64,000 nucleotides of DNA from the NCBI GenBank assembly GCA_002682825.1, contig NOKP01000009.1:124001-188000 (forward strand), given 5' to 3'. A program made the position numbers and the translations under genes. The DNA comes from Neonectria sp. B-13 (lineage: Eukaryota; Ascomycota; Sordariomycetes; Hypocreales; Nectriaceae). Below are positions 19,138-29,585 of the stretch, in pieces; within the stretch, counting starts at the first letter, position 1; the number at the start of each line of letters is the position of its first letter. The notes under the pieces are model-generated. The model did no database searches, had not been told where the DNA came from, and saw only the letters and a list, made by a program, of their open reading frames with translations.

Positions 19138-21328
19138 CTACCACGCCACCGTCTCCTCCATCAGCCGCACCACAGCTCCATGCCGAGCCAGCGCCGACAC
19201 CGCATATCGGACCTCGTCACACATGGCCAAGGGTCCACAGACAATAACCGTCGTTCCAGCGCCTCCGGCTTCTCCCAGCTCTTCCTCCAAGATCTGTCTC
19301 ACGTTGAGGCGCGAACCGACCGTAATATGTGGCTCAATGTGACCCCAGGCCGCCTTTGTGCCCTCGCCCTGGCCGACCAACATGCCCTCCACGGCATCCA
19401 CGAGGCCGCGGTTTCGAATGCCCCAGTACAACTTGGTGGTTCCGACGGGGCCGTAGAGACTGAGAGAGCTCTGGAGAGCGGGGAGCACGGCGGTGATGCC
19501 GACACCGCCGGCGATGCAGAGAGTATTGGGGTAGTCAGGGGTAGGTGCAAAGTTGCCATCGGTGCCCTGGATGTATGTCTTGCCCTCGTGGCCGTAGGTG
19601 GCCTCGATCAGCACGGGAATTCCGGCCTCGAGACCGGCTTTGGAGGCGAGGAGGTTGGTCAGGCCCTTGTGAGGGCGGATGAAAATGGTGATGCCGTTCT
19701 GCTTGTGGTTGCGGGTGGCGACGGACCGAGTCTTGGTGACGATGCCGGCCTCCTTCTTCGCAGCGCCGTCGACGGCCACCGAAGAACCCTCGGTGTCAGA
19801 GTTGGACGCCAGAGAATCCATGGTGCGGCCGGGGTTGAGGCCGACGATGGAGAAGGGGTGGTTCTCCCACATGCGCCACGAAACGGTAGGGAAGTACGCG
19901 TAGCAGTATCCGCGGCACTCGACACCGGGGACGTCGATCCGGATGTACTCGTCGTCAACCCTGGTAACATATGCCCTCTTGATGCCGTGCTTGCTCACAC
20001 GGGCCACTCGCAAGAGCCTGTCGAAGGCCCAGACGGCCATGGCGATGAACAGCCAGATGTCGTAGCCGTCGGAGCCCTCGTAGAGATAGACGATGTGGTA
20101 CCACGAACCGACGATGGCCACGACAGCCAGGGCGATGTGACCGAGGAGGAAGATCTCATACCAGTGCTTGCGAAGCGGCAGCATCGACAGGGGGATGAGC
20201 AGGCTCAGGGCCAGGGTGCCGATGATTCCCCAGTACCAGTACGGCATGGCAGCGGACTCGTAGTAGTAGCCGGCAGAAGCCTGGAGCTCCAACCACATGG
20301 CAGAGTGAAGGCAAGCCTGCATGGTGCAGGTGAAGGCCACCCATCGATGAAGCAGCAAGAAAGTCGAGTGCGACCAGTTGGTCGTCCACAGCAGCAGGTT
20401 GTTTCTCCCTCCGTACAAAATGGTGAGGGGGATATTGGCAAAGGACAGCATGCCCAGACGGTTGGCGATGTGTCGAGTGAGCTCATATTTGCGGTCGGGG
20501 TAAAAGGAGTTGGTGGCGTAGTAGGGATATCCCACAAAGGTAGCTACGCAGTTGATGGCGATGATGTAGACGATAAATATGGCCTGGCCGCGGGTGGGAA
20601 TCATGGCCAGCCCGAGGACGGGCATGTTGTGACGCCTCCCAAAGACGGGAGGGTCGATGAAGTAGGCGTAGAACTTGCTGCGAACGGCCACGGGCCAGGG
20701 GAGCAGGCGGAATAGGGAGAGGCCGACGGGGGCGACGACACCGCCGAGGAAAACGAGGAGTCTGTGGCGATTAGCAGTGGAATCGCCAATGGAGCTGCAT
20801 CACTTACGAGAAGGTGGCTTCGTTCTTTGCAACAGCCTTGGACCCCATAACGCCATTGATGTAGCCAAGGTACATGTCGTCTGTGACGGCAATGGTCCGG
20901 TTCAGAACCAACTCGTCCGCAGCCAGAGCCTTGGGGTGCTTGGAGTCGACGTGCTCAAGAGCCTCGACGTAGTTGTATCGCACCACCACGCCAGGATCGG
21001 TGACACCGTAGAAGAGAGATTCTTCCCAGTACTTTTCAATCTCCCACATCTTGGACTCCTCTTCGCAGCGTCCATGAATGCACCAGGCAATGGAGGTTAG
21101 ATATGAGGTGTCGTTGCCGAGACACGCAGCGGAGGGATATGCCTCGGCCCTCTCCTCGGGAGTCATGTCGGCGTACTCGGGGCACTCGACCGTTGAAGGA
21201 ACTGAGTAGCCACAGGCGTAGAGACAGGGGTTTTCGTAGTTGGGCGTTCCATAGCCCACGAGGGGCTCACCGTGGGCGACGGACACCAGGAGGGCCGTCG
21301 CCGCAGCGAGTGAGGGACAGAGTCGCAT
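19138..21328 (-). CDS. FRE-type ferric/cupric reductase (flavocytochrome b558 family)
   Basis: Two exons, 21328-20808 and 20761-19138, with a 46-nt intron (GTAAGT donor, CACAG acceptor), giving 714 residues. The signal peptide is MRLCPSLAAATALLVSVAHG, followed by an extracellular Cys-containing domain with predicted N-glycosylation (NDTS). The transmembrane ferric-reductase domain has two heme-ligand His pairs, in LLLHRWVAFTC with ACLHSAMW and in LLGHIALAVVAI with SWYHIVYL. Then come the FAD-binding HPFSIVG, the NADPH site GGVGITAVLPAL and a terminal VCGPLAMCDEVR. The layout and length match plasma-membrane metalloreductases that reduce Fe(III) or Cu(II) outside the cell using cytosolic NADPH. 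Which metal is used cannot be told. GATA motifs lie 1.9 kb upstream, but a link is unproven. Confidence 0.9.
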
Positions 21329-23863
21329 TCTGCGAGTTGACGACTCAACACCAGTGAGGGATTTGTATCAATCACAGAGCCAAATAGACTGGCTGGTCTC
21401 TGATGTAAGAAAGGCAGTGGAGAAGGCGAATCGAGGCCCGATGCTGATCTGTGGGAATCATCATCACCACGGGAGAACACAAAGCTTTATACTTGATACA
21501 CCAGCACCAATGCCTCCATCCATCATCCGCAATGACGGGAAGCACTAAGAGAGAGAAAAACTCTTCGCCAGTCGCCGACCACGAGTTGCAACTCGCCTCC
21601 ACGCCCCAAACAAGCCTCGTTTGTCACTAACCCCCATCCTCCACGTCGTTCTCCATCACTAACCGAGGCCGAAAAGATCGTCGCCTTTACGAACAACTCG
21701 ATTCGTACTCGTCGCGGGATGGGAGGATGCGGGCTCTCACCACTGGAGCGGAATGACTCCATTCATGCGTCTGCACGACGCCCAAGATATCTCGTCTAGG
21801 GCCGTCGTCGAGCCACAATGCCCGACATCACTTACAGCCTACAGCGGCCATCCCTACCTCGCTGAGCTATATTCCAGACGCGTTCCGTGGGTATGAATCC
21901 TCGACAGCGCTCCGGCGTCGCCATCTCCACCCGTCAGGAAAGGTTCTTTTCAGCTTTAACCTTAGATTGCCAGATGTGTCCAAGACGTCCGTCCCCGGCG
22001 GTCCAGCTCCTAGCTCGGACCCGCCAAGACGGGTTATCAGATGGACACGGATGGACGGTCCCCGCCCGCGAAGACGTAAACCCGGACACCAGAACGAACG
22101 GGCGACCCAGGCCCGGGATGGCACGGCACCGCTAGTGTCCATCTTGGCAACTGGCCCGGCGCGGTCCAGGGCTTGCAGGGCTTGCAGGGGAGGCAAATGA
22201 GGCATCGTCACAGGCCGTCACAGACCATCACAAGCCACGACGGGTCGGACGACACGCGACAGAGCTGTCCGCGCACCACGCGGCCGCGAGGCCGTTCAGA
22301 TCAAGGAGCCCCCAAGGAAGCCCCGCTGGATTCTGCTATAGGATGCAGGTCTCGAACCGACTGGATCCAGTAGAACCACTGAACCCAGAAGGCCCAACTG
22401 CATCCAGCAACACCAAGCTGGACCCAGCAGGACCCGACACAGACGCAAACCCTCCATGCACCATCGAACGCCCCGAACGCCTCCAACGCCTCCAACCCGT
22501 AGCTACGGACCGTTGGATGCACTCGCATCGAACATCTCGGATAACGGCATGCTAGTATAGCCAAGGAACCCACCCGTTCTGCACTTTGGCGTGCGGTGGC
22601 GGGGATCACCCGTCCAAGTCCTCCTGCTGGACGCTGCTTTGGGCGGACAGAAAGGTCCCCATCCCCCCTCCATGATTCAAAAAATGGCGAGACAATGAGT
22701 ACACGGAATGGGCGGCGGGCCTTAGGCGAGGTTGACGTTGCAATTTGCACAGAGAAACTGGGTCCGGACTCGGAGCAACACGAGCGAATCCGGGTCGCAA
22801 CCAGGATGGGCTTGCCTGGCTTCGGCAATCACCCATGAGGATCCAGAATCCCCAGTTATAGTCCCCAGTCAATAGCTGGCATTTCTCGCATGCCGTTCGC
22901 AGCTTCGTCGGCATGTCCTTCACGTCGGGTCAGCCCACACTGCAGAGGATGGGAAGAGCAGAGGGCCTCAGGGAAATGACCCGATGGGACAGCCGTGGGA
23001 GCCGTGGGCTCTCGACAATCTTTGAAACAGCTCCGCACAAATCCACAAATATGTGGCATGTCGTCTTCTCTTTCGCGCTCTCCAGGGCCTTTTGGGAGCC
23101 CTCGGCATCTAGAACATTTGGGCCGTAATGGAGAGTCGCGGACGGGACTCGGGATGTGGGTTGTTGGCCCGTTTGGGGTTGACCCTGAACTGATTAGATG
23201 CTGATCGATAAGATTGGCTGATCGATAAGATGCTGAAGCGTGTGGCGTGCGATTGATAAGATAATTTACTACGCCGCGTGATCGACACCGGTTAACTCCC
23301 GAAGGTCTCGACTCCCACACGACACAAACAGCTCAAAAAAAACTTTAACCCTAAGGTTGTTTTGTGTCTAAGGATAATCCCACCGACTTGCATGATCGCC
23401 GTCCGTGTCCCTGCGTGCGTCCTTTGGTGTGTCGCAGCTATACAACGGCCTATGCTCTGTACGGACAAACTCGCTCACGCCCTACGCCCTGCGTCTTCCG
23501 GCCAGTCCAGACGGTTACAACGCCTGTCCCTCCCGTCCAGAGCTCCATCATGTCATGATGCTCAACACAGGTCAAAAGCCCACAGAGACCCCACGCCGTG
23601 TGGCTCATCTAGTCGGGATGATCTCAATCCAGATTATCTTAGTATGGGTCATCTAGCTCGGTAGTCTCGCCCTTGTCCAAACCCCGGCCTGCCTGTGGCT
23701 TCGTGTGGTCCCATCTGCGTTGCCGAGCATCCGATCCTCGTCGCACTCCATGACTAACCGAATTCCTAGTGCACCAGGCGTCTGCTTCTGCTACATGCTA
23801 CTAACTCTGCCCATGCCAGCCTCTTCTGTCTTTCCGCTGCCTCGCCGCTGCCTCGCCGCTGCC
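21329..23863. other. Intergenic region, about 2.5 kb
   Basis: Between the ferric reductase (minus) and the gelsolin-like gene (minus). Open frames here on both strands have no recognisable domains and poor codon character. A stretch at about 22340-22540 has irregular repetition of ACCCAGCA/CATCCAGCA-like words, and a cluster of GATAAG motifs sits at 23200-23258. It probably contains the promoter of the reductase and the 3' UTR of the gelsolin-like gene. Confidence 0.5.
23200..23258 (+). promoter_or_regulatory. Cluster of GATAAG motifs (possible GATA-factor sites)
   Basis: The 15-mer GCTGATCGATAAGAT occurs twice (23200-23214 and 23217-23231), and a third TGATAAGATAA follows near 23253. HGATAR is the target of fungal GATA factors for nitrogen, light and iron regulation. 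The sites do not match the iron-regulator consensus ATCWGATAA exactly. Function is inferred only. Confidence 0.3.
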
Positions 23864-25063
23864 TCACGCCGCAATCGTCTTGAGAAACCCTCGACTCTCG
23901 TTACCCTCGACCACCTTGGCCACCGGCATCAGGTACGCCTCCTCATGCCCGTCCTCGGCTTGCAAATACCGCAGGTAAGACTGAGCGACGCTGTACCACT
24001 GCTTCTTCTCTGTGGCGCTGGCTCCACTTCCTTCCCACACCCAGATGGCCTTGCCAGCATCGTCCAACAGGAATATGTCATCGCTGTCGAGATCCTCGCG
24101 CGTTATCCGCTCGCCGTCCTTGACGAGGTTGAACGAGAGCTTGCCGGAGTCGTCGCTAAGCCGGAAGAGCCTTCTGGGCTGAGGATCGGCGGCGTGCGGT
24201 TGGTTGCCAGACGCCAACGGTCGTCTATTGCGGAATCCTGCCCGCGGCGTCTCTCCGTCGCCTCCCAGTAGATCGACCACCCGTCTCGATCGGAACTCGG
24301 CCTGCGAGAGCACCTCGACCTCGGCGTGCTTCGCGACCGTCATGTCATGTGCCACCTGCGCCGCCTTGCCCTTCTCCATAGGACTGCAGTCCTTGCCCTG
24401 CCAAACCCAAATCTTGCCGCCCGTCTCAAGCACGAAGACGTCGGCGTCGTCGAGACTGCGCCAGGTGGGCTCCACCTCAAGCACAACCACGCCATTGGCG
24501 CCAGCCGCCGGGTTCTTGAAGACGCGCAACAGCGTGAGCGTGTCGTTCTTGGCCTCCTCCTGTACGTGCCGGAATCCCGAGCGGGTTCCTCCCGTGCGGA
24601 TGGACATTCGCGGGAACAGGCCTAAAAACTCGTCGGATGGCGCCACCTGGACTTCGCGATGCTGGGTAGCCGACCCTCGCAGGAACTCGTCCAACTCGGC
24701 CGTCTTGTAAGCCGCCGTACCCGCTTCATCCTGCGACGTATGCGCCCCTAGCCAAAAGAAGATGTCGTGTGCCAGCTTCTCGTTGCCGTCTTTGTTGCCG
24801 ATTTTATACGAGTAGAGGACGATGAAGCTGTCTCCGTCGTAGAATGTGCCGTACTTTGCCTTGGGCCAGGACACCACCTCGAACTGTTCGATGCGCCAGA
24901 CGAAGAGGCCGGGTTCTAGGCCGACCCTGCCATCGTTCCACGCGGGCTCGGTGGCGGCCGAATTGTACTTGACCTCGTGGTCGATGTTGGATCCGATAAG
25001 CTCGACGTTGCTGTCCTTGATGTCGTACTCTTTGAGATGGACCAGACCCTGAGTGGGTGCCAT
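23864..25063 (-). CDS. Gelsolin-repeat actin-binding protein (severin/fragmin-like)
   Basis: A single exon encoding 399 residues, which is the size of three gelsolin domains. G1 contains GLFVWRIEQFEVVSWP, YGTFYDGDSFIVLYSY and IFFWLGAHTSQDEAGTAAYK, the classic first-domain features with Ca2+ and actin contacts. G2 contains LLRVFKN, DADVFVLETGGKIWVWQGKDC and EKGKAAQVAHDM. G3 contains LFRLSDDSGKL, DSDDIFLLDDAGKAIWVWEG and AQSYLRYLQ. Three-domain proteins of this type (severin, fragmin, fungal homologues) cap and may sever F-actin in a Ca2+-dependent way. The start is the first Met, followed by the usual short leader before the first domain. It is followed on the same strand by COG5 upstream, 417 bp away. 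Confidence 0.9.
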   Translation of the reverse strand: MAPTQGLVHLKEYDIKDSNVELIGSNIDHEVKYNSAATEPAWNDGRVGLEPGLFVWRIEQFEVVSWPKAKYGTFYDGDSFIVLYSYKIGNKDGNEKLAHDIFFWLGAHTSQDEAGTAAYKTAELDEFLRGSATQHREVQVAPSDEFLGLFPRMSIRTGGTRSGFRHVQEEAKNDTLTLLRVFKNPAAGANGVVVLEVEPTWRSLDDADVFVLETGGKIWVWQGKDCSPMEKGKAAQVAHDMTVAKHAEVEVLSQAEFRSRRVVDLLGGDGETPRAGFRNRRPLASGNQPHAADPQPRRLFRLSDDSGKLSFNLVKDGERITREDLDSDDIFLLDDAGKAIWVWEGSGASATEKKQWYSVAQSYLRYLQAEDGHEEAYLMPVAKVVEGNESRGFLKTIAA

Positions 25064-25480
25064 TTTGTATTGATCTGTGGTATACCAAGTTGCGACGAGA
25101 AGAGATCAAGATACGTGGCCGCTGAGTTGCTGCTTGATTTGGAATGAGATGTTTGATGTTGAACGAAGGGAGGTTCCTGGACCGAGTTTGGGTGAGATTG
25201 CTGAATGCGGGGGGTTGACGCATGCTGATTGGGCCAACCTGCCAACGCATCACATAATTCACGAACGATGATGATCTGCATACAAGAATGGTTTGTTGCG
25301 ATTGCGGTTGCGATTGAGAGAGCATAGTGGTAAACGACAACGTATCATTGTCGCAAGTGCGGAGTGATAAGAGTCCAGACTTGGCGACCACCGACGGGAC
25401 AATTGGAGTGCCGGCTGAACATGTAGGGTAGCGTCTATCCATCAGCTTGCTAAATCCAGGTCTCGCAAGGAATGCGCCAC
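25064..25480. other. Intergenic region, 417 bp
   Basis: Promoter of the gelsolin-like gene and 3' UTR of COG5. Nothing else was recognised. Confidence 0.55.
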
Positions 25481-26815
25481 CTATCGCCCCAGGTTGTTGA
25501 CAACACTGCCCACCATTACAGCTACCTCACGATCCCAGTTCCCCTCGGTCCGCGTCTTCCCCTTGGCGCCGGATAATGCGCCGGGAAGCTGAGAGCCTTT
25601 AACAACAGCCTGCCTGATCGCATCGCCGACCGCGGCCTTGTTTGCCCGCAGAGTTCTCGCCACGACTCCCCCGCGGTTCACAATGTCCTGGACCCGGTTG
25701 GCGAGACTGCTGGCCATGGTCCTCCAGAAGAAGGACGCGAGACTGCCCGTTTCTAAGTGAGACAGAAGATATTGCAAGAGGTTGGGCTGGCTTTGTTGGC
25801 TCGAAGCCGGCAGGAGAGGGTGGCTCGGGCCCTTGGTGATATCCAAGATCATTTCCAGAGACACAATGTTCTGACACTTGGCTGTCACCTCGGCCAACGC
25901 CTTGTCCAAGGTCGGGAGCTGGCCCAGCGAGCGCGACAGGGCGGTGATGCTTGCCTGTAGCGCCGACCGTATATACGTCTCGAGATTCTGAAGCAGCGTT
26001 CGCGGCACCCACTTGTCGGCGCGGAAGCCCAGGGTTGGCGACAGGAGGTACAGCGCAGTAAGGGCGGACACCGTCCTGGACTTGGCCTCTTCGCCCTGGG
26101 TAAAGGTTGCAGTGCTGGCTATCGAGAACTCGCGGACGATGCGCTCCGAGGTTTCGCGAACGGAACGCTCCGCCGGGGTGGTGACGGTGTCCTGCAGGCT
26201 GCGGATGGCGTCGACGCGGTTGAGTCCATGGCCCTCCTCGCCGGGAGCTTTGCGGTCGATGATCTCGCGCAACGAAAGAATGGTGTACGAGCATCGAACA
26301 AGGGCGCGGTGGTCTTCTTTGCCAGAGGCAGCACCGGCGGCGAGCTCCAATTCGGAGTGCTGGATCTCGAGCTGCCGGCCAAGCTGTAGACACCGGCCGA
26401 CGGATCGTCCGAGCCTCAGCGTCTCCCACAGACGGAGCGCAACTTGGCGGACCTCATCCGCCTCGGCATGCTTGTCAATGACCTCCTTCTCGAGCTGGCG
26501 GTAGCTGTCGTTGAGGCTCTTGATCTGGCCGTCGAGCTCGGCGATGATGTGCTTGGACGCCTGGCTCTGATGCTGCGTGTACTGCAACAGGGGTACGGCG
26601 GAGCGGGTGGTGAGGACATCGATATGGGAGTCGATCTCCTGGGCATCGAAGAGGACGCGGGAGAGGGGAGTGGAGAGGTCGAGAGGAATATCGTTTGGGT
26701 TGTTGGTTGCAACGACGAGCGAGTTGGCGAAAGAGGCGGGGGAGAAACCGGGATCGAGGAAGGTTTCGTAATCGATGTACGAGGGCTCGTCGTCGGCGGG
26801 AGGTGATGTGGTCAT
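25481..26815 (-). CDS. COG5: Conserved oligomeric Golgi complex subunit 5
   Basis: A single exon encoding 444 residues. The N-terminus YIDYETFLDPGFSPASFANSL (first 20 shown in part) and the block DIPLDLSTPLSRVLFDAQEI are typical of Cog5, followed by a long helical region with IIAELDGQIKSLNDSYRQLE and LRLWETLRLGRSVGRCLQLG. Later blocks (SLQDTVTTPAERSVRETSE, EEAKSRTVSALTALYLLSP and ASFFWRTMASSLANRVQDI) fit the same family. Cog5 belongs to lobe B of the COG tethering complex, which supports retrograde transport within the Golgi. Fungal proteins of 400-450 residues are usual and lack the C-terminal extension of animal Cog5. It is divergent from the DUF2434 gene. Confidence 0.88.
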   Translation of the reverse strand: MTTSPPADDEPSYIDYETFLDPGFSPASFANSLVVATNNPNDIPLDLSTPLSRVLFDAQEIDSHIDVLTTRSAVPLLQYTQHQSQASKHIIAELDGQIKSLNDSYRQLEKEVIDKHAEADEVRQVALRLWETLRLGRSVGRCLQLGRQLEIQHSELELAAGAASGKEDHRALVRCSYTILSLREIIDRKAPGEEGHGLNRVDAIRSLQDTVTTPAERSVRETSERIVREFSIASTATFTQGEEAKSRTVSALTALYLLSPTLGFRADKWVPRTLLQNLETYIRSALQASITALSRSLGQLPTLDKALAEVTAKCQNIVSLEMILDITKGPSHPLLPASSQQSQPNLLQYLLSHLETGSLASFFWRTMASSLANRVQDIVNRGGVVARTLRANKAAVGDAIRQAVVKGSQLPGALSGAKGKTRTEGNWDREVAVMVGSVVNNLGR

Positions 26816-27775
26816 TGTAAGAGATCGGCCGCACCCATTGGTGTCGGGGTGAGTTCCTTAGTGGTGTCGCATCATCGCGATGCTTGTGTGCGCATGGTGT
26901 TCTGGAAGCTGGCCTCTTTGGGCATCGGGGCTTTTCAGGGCCGATGCCGACGGTACGTACCACTAGCCCGCGGGTTCCGCCACCGTCAGCATCTGTACAT
27001 CCGTCCACTAACAAACTCCCCCGCCGCTTGTGCCGGTCGCCGTAGAGGCTATCCACTCCACTGTGTCTCCGGGGTTACAGTGAGGTCATCAGTGACCAGG
27101 ATGCTGGACTGTCACTGAGAGGCGGGTGGATTGGGGAAACGTACTGCCAAGTCACGAAGCGATGAGGTATTCAGGTGTCTGGTCGCAGGGAAGTTCCCGA
27201 TTGCTTCAGATAGCAGGCAGATAATTTGCGCATCTTCATTCGGGGTTGGTACTCAATTGTGACTTCCAATCTTGTTGACATGCACCATACGCGTATAATC
27301 TGGTTGGTTCTTTTTCGTATGAGAGAAATAATAGACCCGGACGGACCTCTCGGCATCTCCACCTCCACACCTTGGCCCACATCCAACCACTCAACGGCGA
27401 GGCTTTTCCCGGACGCGAACGGCATCTCCGGCAACCACGGTCGTCATCCATCCATCCATCCCAAGAAATTTCTCCCTCTTCTCTTTTCCTCTTCTCTGCT
27501 TCACCGGCTGTCGAGCAATGGCCTAAGTCAATCTCACGCCCATTGCTTCTGGTGGTTCCGCTGTCAATCCTCCCTGGTGTCGCCTCGTCTTCGCCATCAC
27601 CATCGCCATCACCAATCCGGTCGAGTCGAATCAAGTCAACGAACGCAGTCCAACCATCGGCTGGGAGGACTGCCACGGCACGGCAAAGAGCCAAACCCGC
27701 CCGAAGCCCGACATCGTCGCCTCCGAGCCCGCTTGACACGATCAAAGCGACTCGAGACAACAAACCACGGACATC
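26816..27775. other. Divergent promoter region, 960 bp
   Basis: Shared by COG5 (minus) and the DUF2434 gene (plus). The last 450 bp are pyrimidine-rich on the plus strand with short CATC iterations at about 27447 and 27590, consistent with a 5' leader. No additional gene was recognised. Confidence 0.5.
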
Positions 27776-29585
27776 ATGGCCAGCTTCTACGACGGCGTCG
27801 CAGCCATCCAGGCTCGCGACGTGATAGCCTTCCCCGGAGGCGCCAACGACTCCGATACCAACATTGAGGGCATCCATCTCAACCTCACCGCCCTGAAGCA
27901 TTTCAACTACACCCTGTACGACAATCACACCGTCTCCAACGGCTCCAAGTGCTACCTGACCTTCGACCCATACCGGCCCGCCTACCTATTCGGCAACGGC
28001 TCCTTCACCAACGCAACCAAGTGCTATACCGCCGTCAACCCCATCCGCGAGCGCGGCTTTACCGGCATCGGTTTCGCCTGTGTCTTCGGTCTCTGCCTTG
28101 TCCTGATTCTCACCGTCCTCGCCAAGCATGGCAAGATCTACCTGGCGCGCGAACGCCGCTTCTACCCCATCGGTCGGCGCTGGCAGTGGTATTGGGGCTG
28201 CTTTGTCTGCGCCACTGCCCTCATTGGTCTCTTTGTAAATGTCGACGTCGACCGATACTACATTCAAGAGCTGCCCATTACCGTCACCGTCTTCTTCTGG
28301 TACCTCATGTGCATGGGCACCGTCGCCATAACCTGGGAGGCTGTCCGCCATTGGGGCAGTTGGCAGGAGCGCCAATACATCGACCCGAACCCCTTTGTCT
28401 ACAGCGAAGATGACCGCCGCGCCAAGATTGAGTTTTATTTGCCCCTGTGGTTCTATGCCTGGGTCTGGCTGGTGAGTTCCCTGATTTGCCCTTCCTTCGC
28501 ATCGCCGTTTGCTTGATGTGACGAGATGGACTTGAATGCTGACCTCAAGCTAGAACTTCTTCATGGTCGTCCCTCGAAGCTGGAGTTTCCCCCAGAAGCA
28601 GCGTTCCGAGGAGCAGACGGCGGCCATTGCTATTCCGGGCGCCACCAGCATTCGCTTCAAGATCGCTGCGTTCTGCCTGTTCGTCGCCTGGTTGACCATC
28701 GTCTTCTCCCTGCGTCACTCCATCAACCACTACAAGGACCGGAAGGGTGGCATTTTCAGGCGTGCCGTCGGCTTTACCCGAGCCGTTCCTCTACGCTTCT
28801 ACCTCATCATCCCCCTGACGCTCGCCCAGATCGCGTACCAGGCATTTATCGCCTGGGTTTGGACATACTCCGTTGCCCGGAAGGATGGGCCCGTCGCCGT
28901 CATCTACGGCTGGGGATATGGCCCGTCGGTGTTGATCATCCTCATCCAAGTCATCTACGGATTCGCCAGTCCCAACGAGGATAAGGACCTCATTCGACAG
29001 AGACGTGTGCGAGGTGAGATTGTCGACCGAGAGCTCGGAATCGTCAAGAGGCCTGCCTGGTGGCGCCGCGTCAGGGGCGAGCACCTGCACACCCTGCGTG
29101 ACAAGATCGCCATGAACGTCAAGGAGGTTGGCGGCGGCAGGGCCACCGGTCGCCGAATCGAAGACGCGGCCGAGCGAGACGCCCGCGAGGAGAACCTGGC
29201 GGCCGCCAACAACGACATCGAGATGTATCCCGTCGCTCGCTCAGACCAGGAGAATCCCCGCGCAGACCGCGCCGGCGTCTCCGTCATCCAACATCAGCGA
29301 CAGTTCCTTCCGACCCCTTACGAAGGCAAGTCGGATCGTCGTCGCCACGAACGCAACATCCAGCTTGCCGCCGGCCTCCTGTTCCCCAACGGCCAGGAAG
29401 ACGAACGTGTCCGCCGCGAGGCCGAGTTGGCACTCGACGGGCCGCCTCCGCCTCCGTACACGGACCGTACCAAGCGCGGCCGCAACTCGGACCGGCCAGG
29501 CAGCACCGGCCGGAGCAACAGCGCCGAGACGACCAACAGCATCAACTCGCCCCCACAGCAGGTGCGAAGCATGTTGGATATCTAG
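27776..29585 (+). CDS. DUF2434-family multipass membrane protein
   Basis: Two exons, 27776-28471 and 28554-29585, with an 82-nt phase-0 intron (GTGAGT donor, GCTAG acceptor), giving 575 residues. The N-terminal lumenal or external part has several N-glycosylation sequons (NLTA, NYTL, NHTV, NGSK, NGSF, NATK) and paired Cys residues. Seven hydrophobic helices follow, including FTGIGFACVFGLCLVLILTV, ITVTVFFWYLMCMGTVAI, FKIAAFCLFVAWLTIVFSL and VLIILIQVIYGF. A long polar C-terminal tail of about 200 residues ends the protein and contains PPPPPYTD. The combination matches the fungal DUF2434 family from memory. A receptor-like topology is visible but function is unknown. Confidence 0.82.

Noticed and set aside
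19087..20715. 542-codon open frame on the plus strand
   Set aside because: It is antisense to the ferric reductase exon, which carries all heme, FAD and NADPH motifs.
23340..23360. Telomere-like TTAACCCTAAGG word
   Set aside because: It is a single occurrence without tandem copies, so there is no evidence of a telomere or interstitial array.
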